NCBI RefSeq assembly: GCF_900094565.1
Contig: NZ_FMAF01000043.1
Span: 1-40,544 of the forward strand
Direction: 5' to 3'
From: Martinezella lusitana
GTDB lineage: Bacteria; Pseudomonadota; Alphaproteobacteria; Rhizobiales; Rhizobiaceae
Length of the DNA stretch: 40,544 nt
This document shows positions 27,537 to 36,176 of this stretch, piece by piece. Position numbers and translations under genes: made by a program. Numbering within the stretch: the first letter of the stretch is position 1; each line of letters opens with the position of its first letter. A model generated the notes under the pieces. The model was given only the letters and a program-made list of their open reading frames with translations, searched no databases and was not told the origin of the DNA.

Positions 27537-28193
27537 TTAGGCTGCAGTGTTTGCCGGCCACGCGAAGGCGTCGATTTCGGTCGTCGTAGTGATGGTGCCG
27601 GCGATGATCTGCTTGTCGACTTCGCCTTCGGCGGCAAAGCTCGCCTGGACGTGAGCGCCGACCGCATTGGCGATAGCCGTCATCTGTGCCGCCGTCAGCT
27701 CGACAAAGCCGGCCGCCGTCTTGAACTTCACCGTCACCTCCGGGTTCGCCTGCACATAGTTGTAGGCTCCAGTGATCAGCGATTGGCTCTGCCGATCGGT
27801 CATGACGCGCATGCCGTCGATGACGACGCCGCCCGTTTCGACGGCATAGCGCTTGATCGCGGCATAGGCGTAGAGATCGACAGGGATCGGTTCCGGAGAC
27901 CAGCCGACAACAACGGCTTGAAGGCTCGACGGCATTTCCGGCCAATCGCCGGTCGCGCTGACCAGGGCGGCTTCCTTGTTGCTCAGTTGATCGAGGATGG
28001 CGTCCTTATCGGCGGCATCCAGTCCGGAGGTGATCTTGGCGGCAAGTGCGAGCCAGTAATCCGGCACGTTATAAATCTGCTGTCGGCCGAGCCAGAAGGC
28101 GGCGCACGCCATCCAGCGATCGGCCCGACTTTCCGAGCGAGCCGAAAGCAGCGCCTCGACCATCGGTTCATACATGCTGTCAATGCGGTACAT
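27537..28193 (-). CDS. Phage tail-fibre-associated protein with DUF4376 domain
   Basis: The 218-residue protein has a C-terminal DUF4376 domain (about 120-195: GMRVMTDRQSQSLITGAYNY, VKFKTAAGFVELTAAQM, TAIANAVGAHVQASFAAEGE). This domain is found in phage proteins encoded next to tail fibres. The N-terminal 110 residues (RADRWMACAAFWLGRQQIYN; DAADKDAILDQLSNKEAAL) are helical and unassigned. A role as fibre assembly factor or adhesion accessory is inferred from position. AAAGGA precedes the ATG at 28193. The roughly 295 bases between this gene and the endolysin gene contain nothing I can support. Confidence 0.78.
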   Translation of the reverse strand: MYRIDSMYEPMVEALLSARSESRADRWMACAAFWLGRQQIYNVPDYWLALAAKITSGLDAADKDAILDQLSNKEAALVSATGDWPEMPSSLQAVVVGWSPEPIPVDLYAYAAIKRYAVETGGVVIDGMRVMTDRQSQSLITGAYNYVQANPEVTVKFKTAAGFVELTAAQMTAIANAVGAHVQASFAAEGEVDKQIIAGTITTTTEIDAFAWPANTAA

Positions 28194-28211
28194 GGCAGTC
28201 CTTTCCTGTGT

Positions 28212-28631
28212 TTAAGCTTGGGCATAAGCGCGGACGTCCTGCCAATCGATGTCGGCGGCGGCGCGGATTTCGGGAGCGGATTTGGCAGCGGCAAGAACGG
28301 CGTTTGCCGATCGGCGGACGGCTTCGATCATCTGCGATCCGACTGCCCAATGCTGATCTCGCGTCAGGATCTCGAAAGCCTTCTCGAAGCGGCTAACGCC
28401 ATGCTCTGCCGCCTCGGCCGTGATATGCGGCGTCTCGCTCCCGGGCACATTTGCACCCTGTTGCCGATCGGCGGCAATCAACAGCGCCTCGCGGCGCTTC
28501 AGCGCATAGACGGCCTCCTGGCCGGGAATGACGGTGATGAACATCATGCGCGCCATCCTGACCTGACGATCGATGTCGGTCTGCGCTTGGAGACGTTCCA
28601 GAGCAAGATCAGCCGAAATGTTAAACAGCAT
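28212..28631 (-). CDS. Phage protein of unknown function (139 aa)
   Basis: The 139-residue helical protein (ADLALERLQAQTDIDRQVRM; GVSRFEKAFEILTRDQHWAV; RRSANAVLAAAKSAPEI) is not assigned to a family. Its ATG at 28631 overlaps the end of the preceding gene by 11 bases, with GAGGTGA as ribosome-binding site inside that gene. Tight packing between fibre and DUF4376 genes suggests that it belongs to the fibre assembly set. Confidence 0.7.
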   Translation of the reverse strand: MLFNISADLALERLQAQTDIDRQVRMARMMFITVIPGQEAVYALKRREALLIAADRQQGANVPGSETPHITAEAAEHGVSRFEKAFEILTRDQHWAVGSQMIEAVRRSANAVLAAAKSAPEIRAAADIDWQDVRAYAQA

Positions 28632-29052
28632 GGATGGTCACCTCGAAATGATGGAAACCCGCTGGGGCGATGAAGGAAAAACGGTGCTCGCCAAGAACGT
28701 CGGTCGTAAACTCGAAGACGTTGTCCTCGATGGCGACGATCTCGCCGGCATGAAGGACCGAGGTGCCGGCCGGCAAGGCGAGGCGCACCGTGTCAAAGCC
28801 ATCTGCCCGGACGGTGTATTCGGTGACATCGAGCGCAGCGCTTTTGGAGGTGATGACGCCGTCCAGCACATAGCAGTGCGCGTCGATGTCTCGGCGATAT
28901 TGGTCGGCCGGTACTTCAATTGCCTTGAAGCCCTCGCCGTAGATGCCGGCATAATGCGGCAACAGGCTCAAAGCGCAATCGCCGCTCTGGCGGATTGCGC
29001 CGTCTGGGCCATGGACGATGTAGTGGATTGTTCTGTCTTCTAACGCTGTCAT
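28621..29052 (-). CDS. Phage tail-fibre-associated beta-rich protein (143 aa)
   Basis: The 143-residue protein begins MTALEDRTIHYIVHGPDGAI and continues with short beta-strand patterns (GFDTVRLALPAGTSVL; FSFIAPAGFHHFEVTIHAV). It is probably a beta-sandwich accessory of the tail fibre encoded 4 bases upstream. The start at 29052 is supported by GAGG 8-11 bases upstream; the longer frame to 29265 runs through the fibre gene and has no protein-like composition. The family was not recognised. Confidence 0.72.
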   Translation of the reverse strand: MTALEDRTIHYIVHGPDGAIRQSGDCALSLLPHYAGIYGEGFKAIEVPADQYRRDIDAHCYVLDGVITSKSAALDVTEYTVRADGFDTVRLALPAGTSVLHAGEIVAIEDNVFEFTTDVLGEHRFSFIAPAGFHHFEVTIHAV

Positions 29053-29056
29053 GGAG

Positions 29057-32000
29057 TTACCTCTTGAAAGCTGTGGCGGTGATGTTGCTTTCGTTCCAGC
29101 CGATGGTGTTGCTGGGGCAATAGAGCTGCAGGATGTAGGTGTGATTGCCGGCACCGGGGGCGTCGTAGAGGCCAGAGACGGCGACGAGGCCCGCCGTATA
29201 GGTGGTTTGTGTCGTCGTGCCGTTGCTGCCTCCTGTTCCAGAGACAACGGTTTGGACCACGCCAAGATAATAGGTCTGGCTGAAGATCGCCGTTCCGTCG
29301 CGGAAGATGTTGCAGCCGATCGGCTGTGAGTTCTGACTGCCGCCGTTCTGGTTGAACTGACCGAGCGTCATGGCATCGATCACCACGCGGCCATCGCCGG
29401 CAACATTGACGACACAGCTTACGAGATTGACCGTGCCGTTTGCGCCGATGGTCTGCGTGCCGGCGACACGCCCAGCGCCCACTCCCGTAACAGCGCCACC
29501 CTGAATATTGGACGTGCCGACCTGCAGCGAGCCGATGACGGCCGAGCTGATATTGACCGCGCCGAGATTGGCGGTGATAGCGTCGAGGCTGTTGACCGAG
29601 ATCTTGTTAGCGGTCACGGCACCGTCAACGATCAGCTCGGCCGAGACGGCGCGACGCATGACCGGCTTCGACCAGTAGCAGGAACTGCCGGTGCCGGCCG
29701 TCTTGTTCACCTGCAGGAGCATGGCCAGTTTGGTGACACCACTCGGGACGGCGTATCGTCCCTGAAGCCGCATCCAACCGTTCTTTACGTCCGTGCCGAC
29801 CACAGCGGGGTAGCTCACCGACCCCGAGGGGGTCATTGCGGCTACAAGGATGCTCGCCCGGTTTGGGTCCGCGTTATAGACCCAAACGTCAAAGGCGTAA
29901 GTCTCGCCGGCCGTGACAGCGACAAAGTTCGATCGCGCGATGTCTCGACCAAGCGATTGCAGGACATAGCCTGCCGCATCTCCTGCCGACCCGGTATCGA
30001 GATAGAAGTTCTGAACGTTCTGCGTTACCCAACCGTCTAGCGTGCCGGTCTGCCAGCCATTGTCGGCCATATTGGAGTAGTCGGTCAGTACAAGCTGCTT
30101 TGCGGTAATCGCGTTCGCCGCGATCTGGTTGGCACCGATCGTGTTTGCCGCCAGCTTGTCACCGGTGATCGTCCCGGCCGCAATCGTCGTAGCGGTGACC
30201 GCACCGGCTGCGATCTTGCCAGCCGTCACGGCATTGGCTGCAATATCATCGGCAGTCACTGCGTTGGCGGCGATCTTGTCGGCAGTGATGGCGTTAGCGA
30301 CGATATTGCCACCAGCGATCAGTGTTATGCTGCCGTCGCTCCATGGGCTAGGCTCGGTTTGATTGGAATTTGCCTCGCCAAAGTACATGCGCGTCAGCCA
30401 CAGAAAACTGTCGTTCTGACCGGCAACCGTCCCCTTCATTCGGAAGAAGACAATGGCCCTGGCCGCGTTCGCTGGCATCTGGGCCTTGCCCCAGAAGCGC
30501 TGGTAATTTGCGAGGTTTTTCTGCGGATCAATGTTCTGAGCCGCAGGGAAAACTCCCCAACTGGGATAGGCGAGAAGAGTGCCGTTGGCGTCGAACACCC
30601 CGAGGTAGGGTTGCACGCCGTTGCAGCGATGGCCGAGATAGTAAACTGACAGCTCGTACCAGCCGTTTGGCTTGACAGCGAACTGCTGACCACTCCCATC
30701 GGCTTTGTAAGGTGTCACGCCATATTCGAAGCCCTGATCACCGTTGATCTGCCGAATTTCGATAGCGCCGGGAACGGGCGCGTAGGTGTCCGTGCGCAGT
30801 GAAAGCGTGAACTTGGAGGCAGAATTCGACCACTCAGGCCCCCATCCGGTGAGGCCGGCCGACAGATCCGAGTTCGTGAGGTAGTTGCCGCCCGTGCCGA
30901 CTGCGAGCGCCTGGGTAGAGACCGAACCGGCCGCGAGCTTGTCGGCAGTGATGGCACCGGCCGCGATCTGTGCTGCGGAGACCGCGCCAGCCGCAATCGT
31001 GCCCGCAGTCACGGCATTGGCGGCGATGGTGCCTGCCGTCACCGCATTGGCGGCGATCTTGCCGGTCGTCACAGCGTTGGCGGCAATCGTGTCCGCCGTG
31101 ACGGCGTTCGCGATAATAGCGCCCCCCGTGACCAGGACGATGCCGCCGTCGCTCCAGGGCGTCGCTTCCGTCGCTCCGGCCGGGATGCGGCAAAGCATCG
31201 GTTTGTTGACGAACATGTAGCTGTCCGTCTGACCGCTGTTGGTGTCGAGTTTGCGTAGATGGAAGCAAGCCGCAACGGCGTCTGCGGGAGCCGCGCTGGC
31301 CGTTCGCAAGCGCAGCCAGAGGTCTGGATTGGTGCTGCTTCCGGCGATGCTGTCATTTGCCGCAGCGGCCGTATAAGCCGAGACAGTGCCGTCAGCACGC
31401 ACCCATTCGATCCGCAGTTCCACCTTGCAGCGATGGGCAGAAATATAGGCGGTCGCCTCAAGCCATTCTCCGGCCGCGCAGGGCACTGCAAACGGCAAGG
31501 ACCATGGCAGGCCATCGCCATCAGGGCGCATCCAGCGAACGTCAGTATAAAAGCCTGTGGGACCGCTGCCCTGATAGAGCATGAGCGTCGGATTGTTCGC
31601 GCCAGACCAAGGCTGACCCCTTGGTCGAATAGCCAGCGACAAGCCCGGTATCGTCCCGCTGGTATAGCCAATCACCCAACAGTCCCGCCCCATCGTGAAG
31701 CTGGCGTTCTGCAAAAGGTTCTTGCCTGAGCCGACCGCAAGCTTGTCGGTCGAAATCGTACCGGCCGCGATCTTGTTAGCCGTGATCGCGCCATCAACGA
31801 TCAGCTCTGCACCAGCCGCTCGGCGCATGTTCGGCTTCGCCCAGTAGCAAATCTTGCCGTTGGCCGCCGCCTTGTCCACGCCAAGCACCGGCTGGATATA
31901 GTAGACGCCGGCAGGGATGGTGAAGTTACCCTGCATTTGCGTCCAGACCTTGCTCGCACTAGACGCGACCGAGATGAAGTTCGGCGCAACATTGTTGCCG

Positions 32001-35000
32001 GACTGATCTTTCTGATAGAAGCCGATGAAAGCATTTGCGTTCGGATCTTGGTTGTTGAACCAGACCGAAAAATTATAGCTCTCCCCCGGTGAAACCTTGA
32101 TCAGAGGGCTTGCAATAAGCGCGTGCTCGCGCCCATCGGCCGCCAGCAGCCACGTATTCTGAACCGGGCTCACTGCGGTTTCGAGGTAGTAGTAGGCGGT
32201 TGCACCGGGCGTGATCCAGGCGGAGAGATTGCCGGTGGAGAAACCGAGATCGATCATATTGTCGAAGCTGCCGACAAGGAGCTTATCGACGGTGATGGCT
32301 TTAGCGGCGATCTGTTGCGCACCGATCGCGCCGGCAGCGATCTGACCGGCTGTGATGCTGTTGGCGGCGATCTTGTCGGCCGTGACCATTCCGGCCGCAA
32401 GCTTCGGCGTTGAAATCGCGCCATCGGAGATCTGCGTTCCGACAATCTGCCCGGCGATATCGCCAGCAGCCGTCGCCGCCGTCCAGGCGCTGCCGGTGTA
32501 GCGATAGAGCTTGTCGTCGGCGGTGAGATAGACCGTGCGACCCTCGACATTACCGGTGGTCGGCAGGCTCGCAACAATCTCCACCGGCCGAATGCCGGAA
32601 GCAAATTTCGTCGCATCGACGGCATTGGCGGCAAGCTTGTCGATGGTGACGGCGTTGTCGGCGATCTGCGCATCCGTCATCTGGCCATTGACGTCGATCG
32701 CGGCGACGGCGGCCGTCCATGCGCCGTTGTGATAACGATAAAGCTTACCATCCGTCGTCAGGAAAACCTGCCGGCCTTCGACATTGCCTGAGGTGGGAAG
32801 ATCAGAGACGACTTCGACGGCCTTGATGCTGCTCGCAAGGCTGGTCGCTTCCACCGCACCCTGAGCGAGCTTGGCGGCCGTCACCGCGCCATCGGCGAGT
32901 TTGGTGGAAATGACGGCGCTGCTGGCCAGCACGTCGGCCGTGACCGCCGCCACTTCAAGCTTTGCGGTCGAAACGGCCTGGTCGGCGAGCTTCAGGTTGG
33001 TGACGGCCTCGTCCATGATCTTTGCGGCCGTAACAGCCGCGTCGGCGATCTTCGAGGCGATGATAGCGCCATCCAGAACGTCGCTGGCCTGGATGAGGAC
33101 GTTTGGCGTCGTGACGGTCAGCCATGCCGACCAATCGGTTGCGCGGTTCGATCTTGGGAGGTACCGGCCCCGCGCCTCATAGTCGGTATTGGAGATCATC
33201 CATTGTCCGGAAATGATCCAGGAATAGGGAGAGGCATAGGGATTGCTGTCGCTGTCGAACACGACATCGCCGGTCGCCTTGAGGCGAACCTGCACCCACA
33301 CGCCCGTAACGTCATCGAGGTCCTGCGCACAACTGATCTTGATTGCCGGACGGCGATCGATGCCACTGGCATCCTTCACCGTTGCGGGCTCGACGGTCCA
33401 GCCGATCATCGGCTGCGATGGCGGCGTGATAGGGCCGAGCCAGCCGATGGCGCTGGGCAGCTGCAGACCTGGGTGCCAATCATAGTCGGCGGGATCGACT
33501 TCCTTCAGGGTAACGACGATCAGGAAACTGGATTGCGGCTCGACCTTGACGACCAGGAATTTCTTCTCGTCATAGCCGTTGCGCGCGGAAGACCAGGAAA
33601 CGACATCGTTCGGCTCCAGCGGATAGGCATCCGGCGGCAGCGATACCTGGTGCACACGAAAACGCCGATAATCCTGGATCATCGCCAGGCCGACACGCTG
33701 CACCTGATTGGCGAACGGAACGGTGAGCAGCTGGATCTGCGCCGGTAGGCGGCGATTGCCGTCCTGAACTTCCAAATCGGCATTGTAACGGCCCGGAGCA
33801 TCCTTCGTCGCCCATTTTTCCGCGGGCTCCGGATAGGTGGCCTCGATGGCGTTATAAGTTGCTGAAAGCGACGGGAATGGCTGGAAATCCTGCTCCTCGG
33901 TAACGACGATATCGTCATCCGTGAAAGAATAGACCGCCGCACCCGGCGTTCCCACAAGCATCTTGAAGATGCCGCCGACTTCCGCGATGCGGCCGTTGCA
34001 GCCCTTCAGCAGCTCGGAAATGGCATCGAGGGGTTCCTGATCGCATTGGATATCGTAGCCGGCACGGAAAGCTGGTTCGCTGCCACCGCCGTCGAGCTGG
34101 ACGGACGCGTCGCAGGCATTCGCCGCTGCCATCCAGTTCGCCGCCGGCAGGCAGAAGGCGCCGATGTTCTGGCCGCCGTAGACCCATTCCGACCCGTAGT
34201 AGACACCACGGGCAAGGTTGTAGGTCATCACAACCGGGTTGGTGCTAGGCTCCCACGTCGAAGGATCGGCCCAGCGATGCGCACCGTTGCCGCCGACCGA
34301 GGAATCCTTGCGGACGTCGTAGAGCGGCAGCGGATGCGGCTCGAAAAGGCCGGCAGGAACGCCCCTGAAAAGATCGGTATTATAGCGCGAGGTGAGAATG
34401 ACCACCTGGCAGCCACGGCCGATCATCGTCGGCTTCCACGGCCGCTCGGCATGGGTGCCGAATTTGGCCGTCAGAAAAGGATCGGGGCTTGTCTGCGTGC
34501 CGTCTAGGAACTTGATCCAAAGATAGTCCTTGTTCTTGACGCGATACTGCAGCACCGGGAAGCCACGCCCGTCTGGATGCGGCTGGTCCCAGAGAACGCC
34601 GACCTTCTGGTCATCGATCCAGACGCTGGTCAGGCCGCGCTCGCCGGCGCGGTTAGGAAGGCTGCCGATTTCGATGACATCGGTAAAATAGGCATTCGGC
34701 GTCTTGCCGTCGTCTCCCCAGGTGCCGGCATATTTGCGCTTGCCGGCGGTCGCGTAGCTGCCGATGATGAAGGACATCGCATGATCGTCCCCCATGCTGA
34801 TCTCGAGCTTCGTTCCGGCTGGCTGAGGCTTATCCTTCTTCGCCAGCGCCTTTTCGACCAGCGAAAGGCCGATATTGATGGCAACCGTCAGTATTAGTTT
34901 GCCGATGCTGATCGAGGAGAAGAAACTCGCAATCGAGCTGATCGCCAGGCTGAGCGGGTCAGCATGCGCCGCATCCGCCACCAGCCAGAAACTTAGGACG

Positions 35001-35026
35001 TTCAGAAGCAGGATGAGATATTTCAT
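29057..35026 (-). CDS. Giant phage tail-tip / host-specificity and fibre fusion protein (1989 aa)
   Basis: The N-terminus has a signal-like or membrane segment (MKYLILLLNVLSFWLVADAA, then HADP) and a second hydrophobic stretch (KLILTVAINIGLSLVEKALA). A tail-tip J-like region follows (about 60-640) with PLDAISELLKGCNGRIAEVG near 330 and a fibronectin-like part near 530-640. From about 645 come decapeptide repeats (AVTAxKIAAN), two DKLYRY modules (about 739-782 and 812-859) and four lectin-like modules in the order A-B-B'-A' (about 921-1076, 1097-1299, 1377-1572, 1647-1800). The C-terminal tip has GTVNLVSCVVNVAGDGRVVI. The start at 35026 gives the membrane segment; a TTG 16 codons upstream is weaker. 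It recognises the host surface at the end of a flexible tail. Confidence 0.92.
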   Translation of the reverse strand: MKYLILLLNVLSFWLVADAAHADPLSLAISSIASFFSSISIGKLILTVAINIGLSLVEKALAKKDKPQPAGTKLEISMGDDHAMSFIIGSYATAGKRKYAGTWGDDGKTPNAYFTDVIEIGSLPNRAGERGLTSVWIDDQKVGVLWDQPHPDGRGFPVLQYRVKNKDYLWIKFLDGTQTSPDPFLTAKFGTHAERPWKPTMIGRGCQVVILTSRYNTDLFRGVPAGLFEPHPLPLYDVRKDSSVGGNGAHRWADPSTWEPSTNPVVMTYNLARGVYYGSEWVYGGQNIGAFCLPAANWMAAANACDASVQLDGGGSEPAFRAGYDIQCDQEPLDAISELLKGCNGRIAEVGGIFKMLVGTPGAAVYSFTDDDIVVTEEQDFQPFPSLSATYNAIEATYPEPAEKWATKDAPGRYNADLEVQDGNRRLPAQIQLLTVPFANQVQRVGLAMIQDYRRFRVHQVSLPPDAYPLEPNDVVSWSSARNGYDEKKFLVVKVEPQSSFLIVVTLKEVDPADYDWHPGLQLPSAIGWLGPITPPSQPMIGWTVEPATVKDASGIDRRPAIKISCAQDLDDVTGVWVQVRLKATGDVVFDSDSNPYASPYSWIISGQWMISNTDYEARGRYLPRSNRATDWSAWLTVTTPNVLIQASDVLDGAIIASKIADAAVTAAKIMDEAVTNLKLADQAVSTAKLEVAAVTADVLASSAVISTKLADGAVTAAKLAQGAVEATSLASSIKAVEVVSDLPTSGNVEGRQVFLTTDGKLYRYHNGAWTAAVAAIDVNGQMTDAQIADNAVTIDKLAANAVDATKFASGIRPVEIVASLPTTGNVEGRTVYLTADDKLYRYTGSAWTAATAAGDIAGQIVGTQISDGAISTPKLAAGMVTADKIAANSITAGQIAAGAIGAQQIAAKAITVDKLLVGSFDNMIDLGFSTGNLSAWITPGATAYYYLETAVSPVQNTWLLAADGREHALIASPLIKVSPGESYNFSVWFNNQDPNANAFIGFYQKDQSGNNVAPNFISVASSASKVWTQMQGNFTIPAGVYYIQPVLGVDKAAANGKICYWAKPNMRRAAGAELIVDGAITANKIAAGTISTDKLAVGSGKNLLQNASFTMGRDCWVIGYTSGTIPGLSLAIRPRGQPWSGANNPTLMLYQGSGPTGFYTDVRWMRPDGDGLPWSLPFAVPCAAGEWLEATAYISAHRCKVELRIEWVRADGTVSAYTAAAANDSIAGSSTNPDLWLRLRTASAAPADAVAACFHLRKLDTNSGQTDSYMFVNKPMLCRIPAGATEATPWSDGGIVLVTGGAIIANAVTADTIAANAVTTGKIAANAVTAGTIAANAVTAGTIAAGAVSAAQIAAGAITADKLAAGSVSTQALAVGTGGNYLTNSDLSAGLTGWGPEWSNSASKFTLSLRTDTYAPVPGAIEIRQINGDQGFEYGVTPYKADGSGQQFAVKPNGWYELSVYYLGHRCNGVQPYLGVFDANGTLLAYPSWGVFPAAQNIDPQKNLANYQRFWGKAQMPANAARAIVFFRMKGTVAGQNDSFLWLTRMYFGEANSNQTEPSPWSDGSITLIAGGNIVANAITADKIAANAVTADDIAANAVTAGKIAAGAVTATTIAAGTITGDKLAANTIGANQIAANAITAKQLVLTDYSNMADNGWQTGTLDGWVTQNVQNFYLDTGSAGDAAGYVLQSLGRDIARSNFVAVTAGETYAFDVWVYNADPNRASILVAAMTPSGSVSYPAVVGTDVKNGWMRLQGRYAVPSGVTKLAMLLQVNKTAGTGSSCYWSKPVMRRAVSAELIVDGAVTANKISVNSLDAITANLGAVNISSAVIGSLQVGTSNIQGGAVTGVGAGRVAGTQTIGANGTVNLVSCVVNVAGDGRVVIDAMTLGQFNQNGGSQNSQPIGCNIFRDGTAIFSQTYYLGVVQTVVSGTGGSNGTTTQTTYTAGLVAVSGLYDAPGAGNHTYILQLYCPSNTIGWNESNITATAFKR
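30091..30300. repeat. In-frame 30-base tandem repeat, array 1 (7 units)
   Basis: Seven consecutive 30-base units encode degenerate decapeptides of the type AVTADDIAAN/AVTAGKIAAG. The register is kept exactly (units start at 30091, 30121 and so on to 30271). It lies between lectin-like modules B' and A' of the fibre. Confidence 0.85.
30931..31110. repeat. In-frame 30-base tandem repeat, array 2 (6 units)
   Basis: Six 30-base units start at 30931, 30961, 30991, 31021, 31051 and 31081. They are the best conserved at DNA level (shared core GTCACGGCATTGGCGGCGAT). They encode AVTAGTIAAN-type decapeptides between modules B and B' of the fibre protein. Confidence 0.88.
32281..32460. repeat. In-frame 30-base tandem repeat, array 3 (about 6 units)
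   Basis: About six diverged 30-base units encode peptides such as SITAGQIAAG and AIGAQQIAAK. They precede lectin-like module A of the fibre. Confidence 0.75.
32851..33090. repeat. In-frame 30-base tandem repeat, array 4 (about 8 units)
   Basis: About eight strongly diverged 30-base units (encoding AVTAAKLAQG, AVTNLKLADQ and similar peptides) form the first repeat block after the tail-tip domain. Confidence 0.72.
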
Positions 35027-35127
35027 GGATCGGACGACCTCGATTGGCGCGTGGGAAAGGGCCGTCGCAACCAACGCTGCGCCGACTTATCACCGGTCAG
35101 GGATAAAATTGATATCGAGAGGCCGGA

Positions 35128-35556
35128 TTAACCGACCTTGAAGGCCCGCTTGGCGTCGAGCAGGTCGACCGTGCCGAGCCCGCTCTCGCGCAGCACGAAA
35201 ATGCGCTCGCCATTGACGACGCCGAGCGCGTAGCCGAAGGGCCCCTCGTGCGGGATAGCCGCGATACCGCCGATGCCGGCTTCGCTTGGGTGGATCTCGG
35301 GCAACATGCTGGCAACGAGATCGGCAAGATTGTCGAAGCCCGCCGCTTTCATCGTCTTCAGCGCGCCGGCCGCAGTCGAATATTCGTCGCGAAACTGGGC
35401 GGCGCAATCGACGCCGGTGATCGCCAGCACCAGATTGCCGGCAAGGCCTGGTCCGCAATCATGGCCGCCCCAGGCAAAGGGCGTGCGCTTCAGCCGATCG
35501 ATCTCGGCGACGAAGCAGGCGCGCCAGTTCTTGACCCTGACGAGATCGCTGTTCAT
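35128..35556 (-). CDS. Small tail protein with Cys/His motif (DUF6950-like, NlpC/P60-like position)
   Basis: The 142-residue protein has FAWGGHDCGPGLAGNLVLAI near residue 27, the Phe-x-Trp-Gly-x-x-Asp-Cys pattern of small phage tail proteins that sit where NlpC/P60-type cell-wall peptidases are found. The later IPHEGPFGYALGVVNGERIF could supply the histidine. A peptidoglycan- or tail-assembly-related cysteine hydrolase is likely but unproven. The start at 35556 overlaps the preceding stop as ATGA, showing coupled translation; the ATG eight codons upstream would overlap more. It lies about 100 bases before the tail-tip gene. Confidence 0.82.
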   Translation of the reverse strand: MNSDLVRVKNWRACFVAEIDRLKRTPFAWGGHDCGPGLAGNLVLAITGVDCAAQFRDEYSTAAGALKTMKAAGFDNLADLVASMLPEIHPSEAGIGGIAAIPHEGPFGYALGVVNGERIFVLRESGLGTVDLLDAKRAFKVG

Positions 35557-36173
35557 TTCTGCCCCCAGGGGATCTGCCAATTGGCGACGGTGCTGGAATA
35601 GAGGCCGAATTCATCGCCGCTACGACGCTTCTGGCCCTCGTAGGAGGATTTGGCCGGATTGGTGCGCTCCAGCATGGCGATGGCGGCGGAGATGGCTGAG
35701 ATTTCGATGTCGCCATCCTGCCCCACGGCCGGCGTCTTGATCGGAGCGCCATCGGCAATACCGAGAAAGGCGATTTCCGGCGCCGCACTCGGCAGGCGCG
35801 TGCCGGTATCGAACGACATGTCGTGGATTTCGATCGGCGCCAGCCGCAGATCGTAGCCGCGCACGAGCTGCTGCACGGCGGGCGCGATCTGGCCGATGGT
35901 GATGGTCACGGTCTGGATCGTCAGATCCGCCGTGCGCGGGATCGGGCTCACCTGCAGATTGAGGCCGCCATAATAGGTGCGCGCCTCGGGCAAACCGGTG
36001 ACGCCGGAGGTGACGGTGATGTTGATGTCGTCATCGCCGGTCCAGAGGCCGATCGAGGCCGGCGCGCCGCTGGCGAGATCCTTGCCGGTGATCCAGACGA
36101 AACGACGGGGCACGAGCCCCTTGTCGCGCGCGCCGGTCAGCGCCGCGAAGAAGGCGGAGGTGATGTTTTTCAT
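35553..36173 (-). CDS. Minor tail protein (DUF2163/gpL-like)
   Basis: The 206-residue protein lies between a first minor tail protein and the Cys/His tail protein, the usual place of a gpL- or DUF2163-type tail hub component. Supporting segments are RRFVWITGKDLASGAPASIG at the N-terminus, GLNLQVSPIPRTADLTIQTV, and the beta-rich RGYDLRLAPIEIHDMSFDTG. The C-terminus (AKSSYEGQKRRSGDEFGLYS) is basic. The domain name is suggested by layout and weak resemblance only. It starts 3 bases after the previous stop. Confidence 0.78.
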   Translation of the reverse strand: MKNITSAFFAALTGARDKGLVPRRFVWITGKDLASGAPASIGLWTGDDDINITVTSGVTGLPEARTYYGGLNLQVSPIPRTADLTIQTVTITIGQIAPAVQQLVRGYDLRLAPIEIHDMSFDTGTRLPSAAPEIAFLGIADGAPIKTPAVGQDGDIEISAISAAIAMLERTNPAKSSYEGQKRRSGDEFGLYSSTVANWQIPWGQK

Positions 36174-36176
36174 CGT

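Noticed and set aside
27314..27667. 117-codon minus-strand frame between the endolysin and DUF4376 genes
   Set aside because: It overlaps the DUF4376 gene end in another frame and is rich in Ser/Arg/Pro as shadow frames are.
30091..33090. Regular 30-base repeats that could look like a CRISPR array
   Set aside because: The units are contiguous without spacers, stay in frame, and encode a conserved decapeptide inside a long fibre gene.
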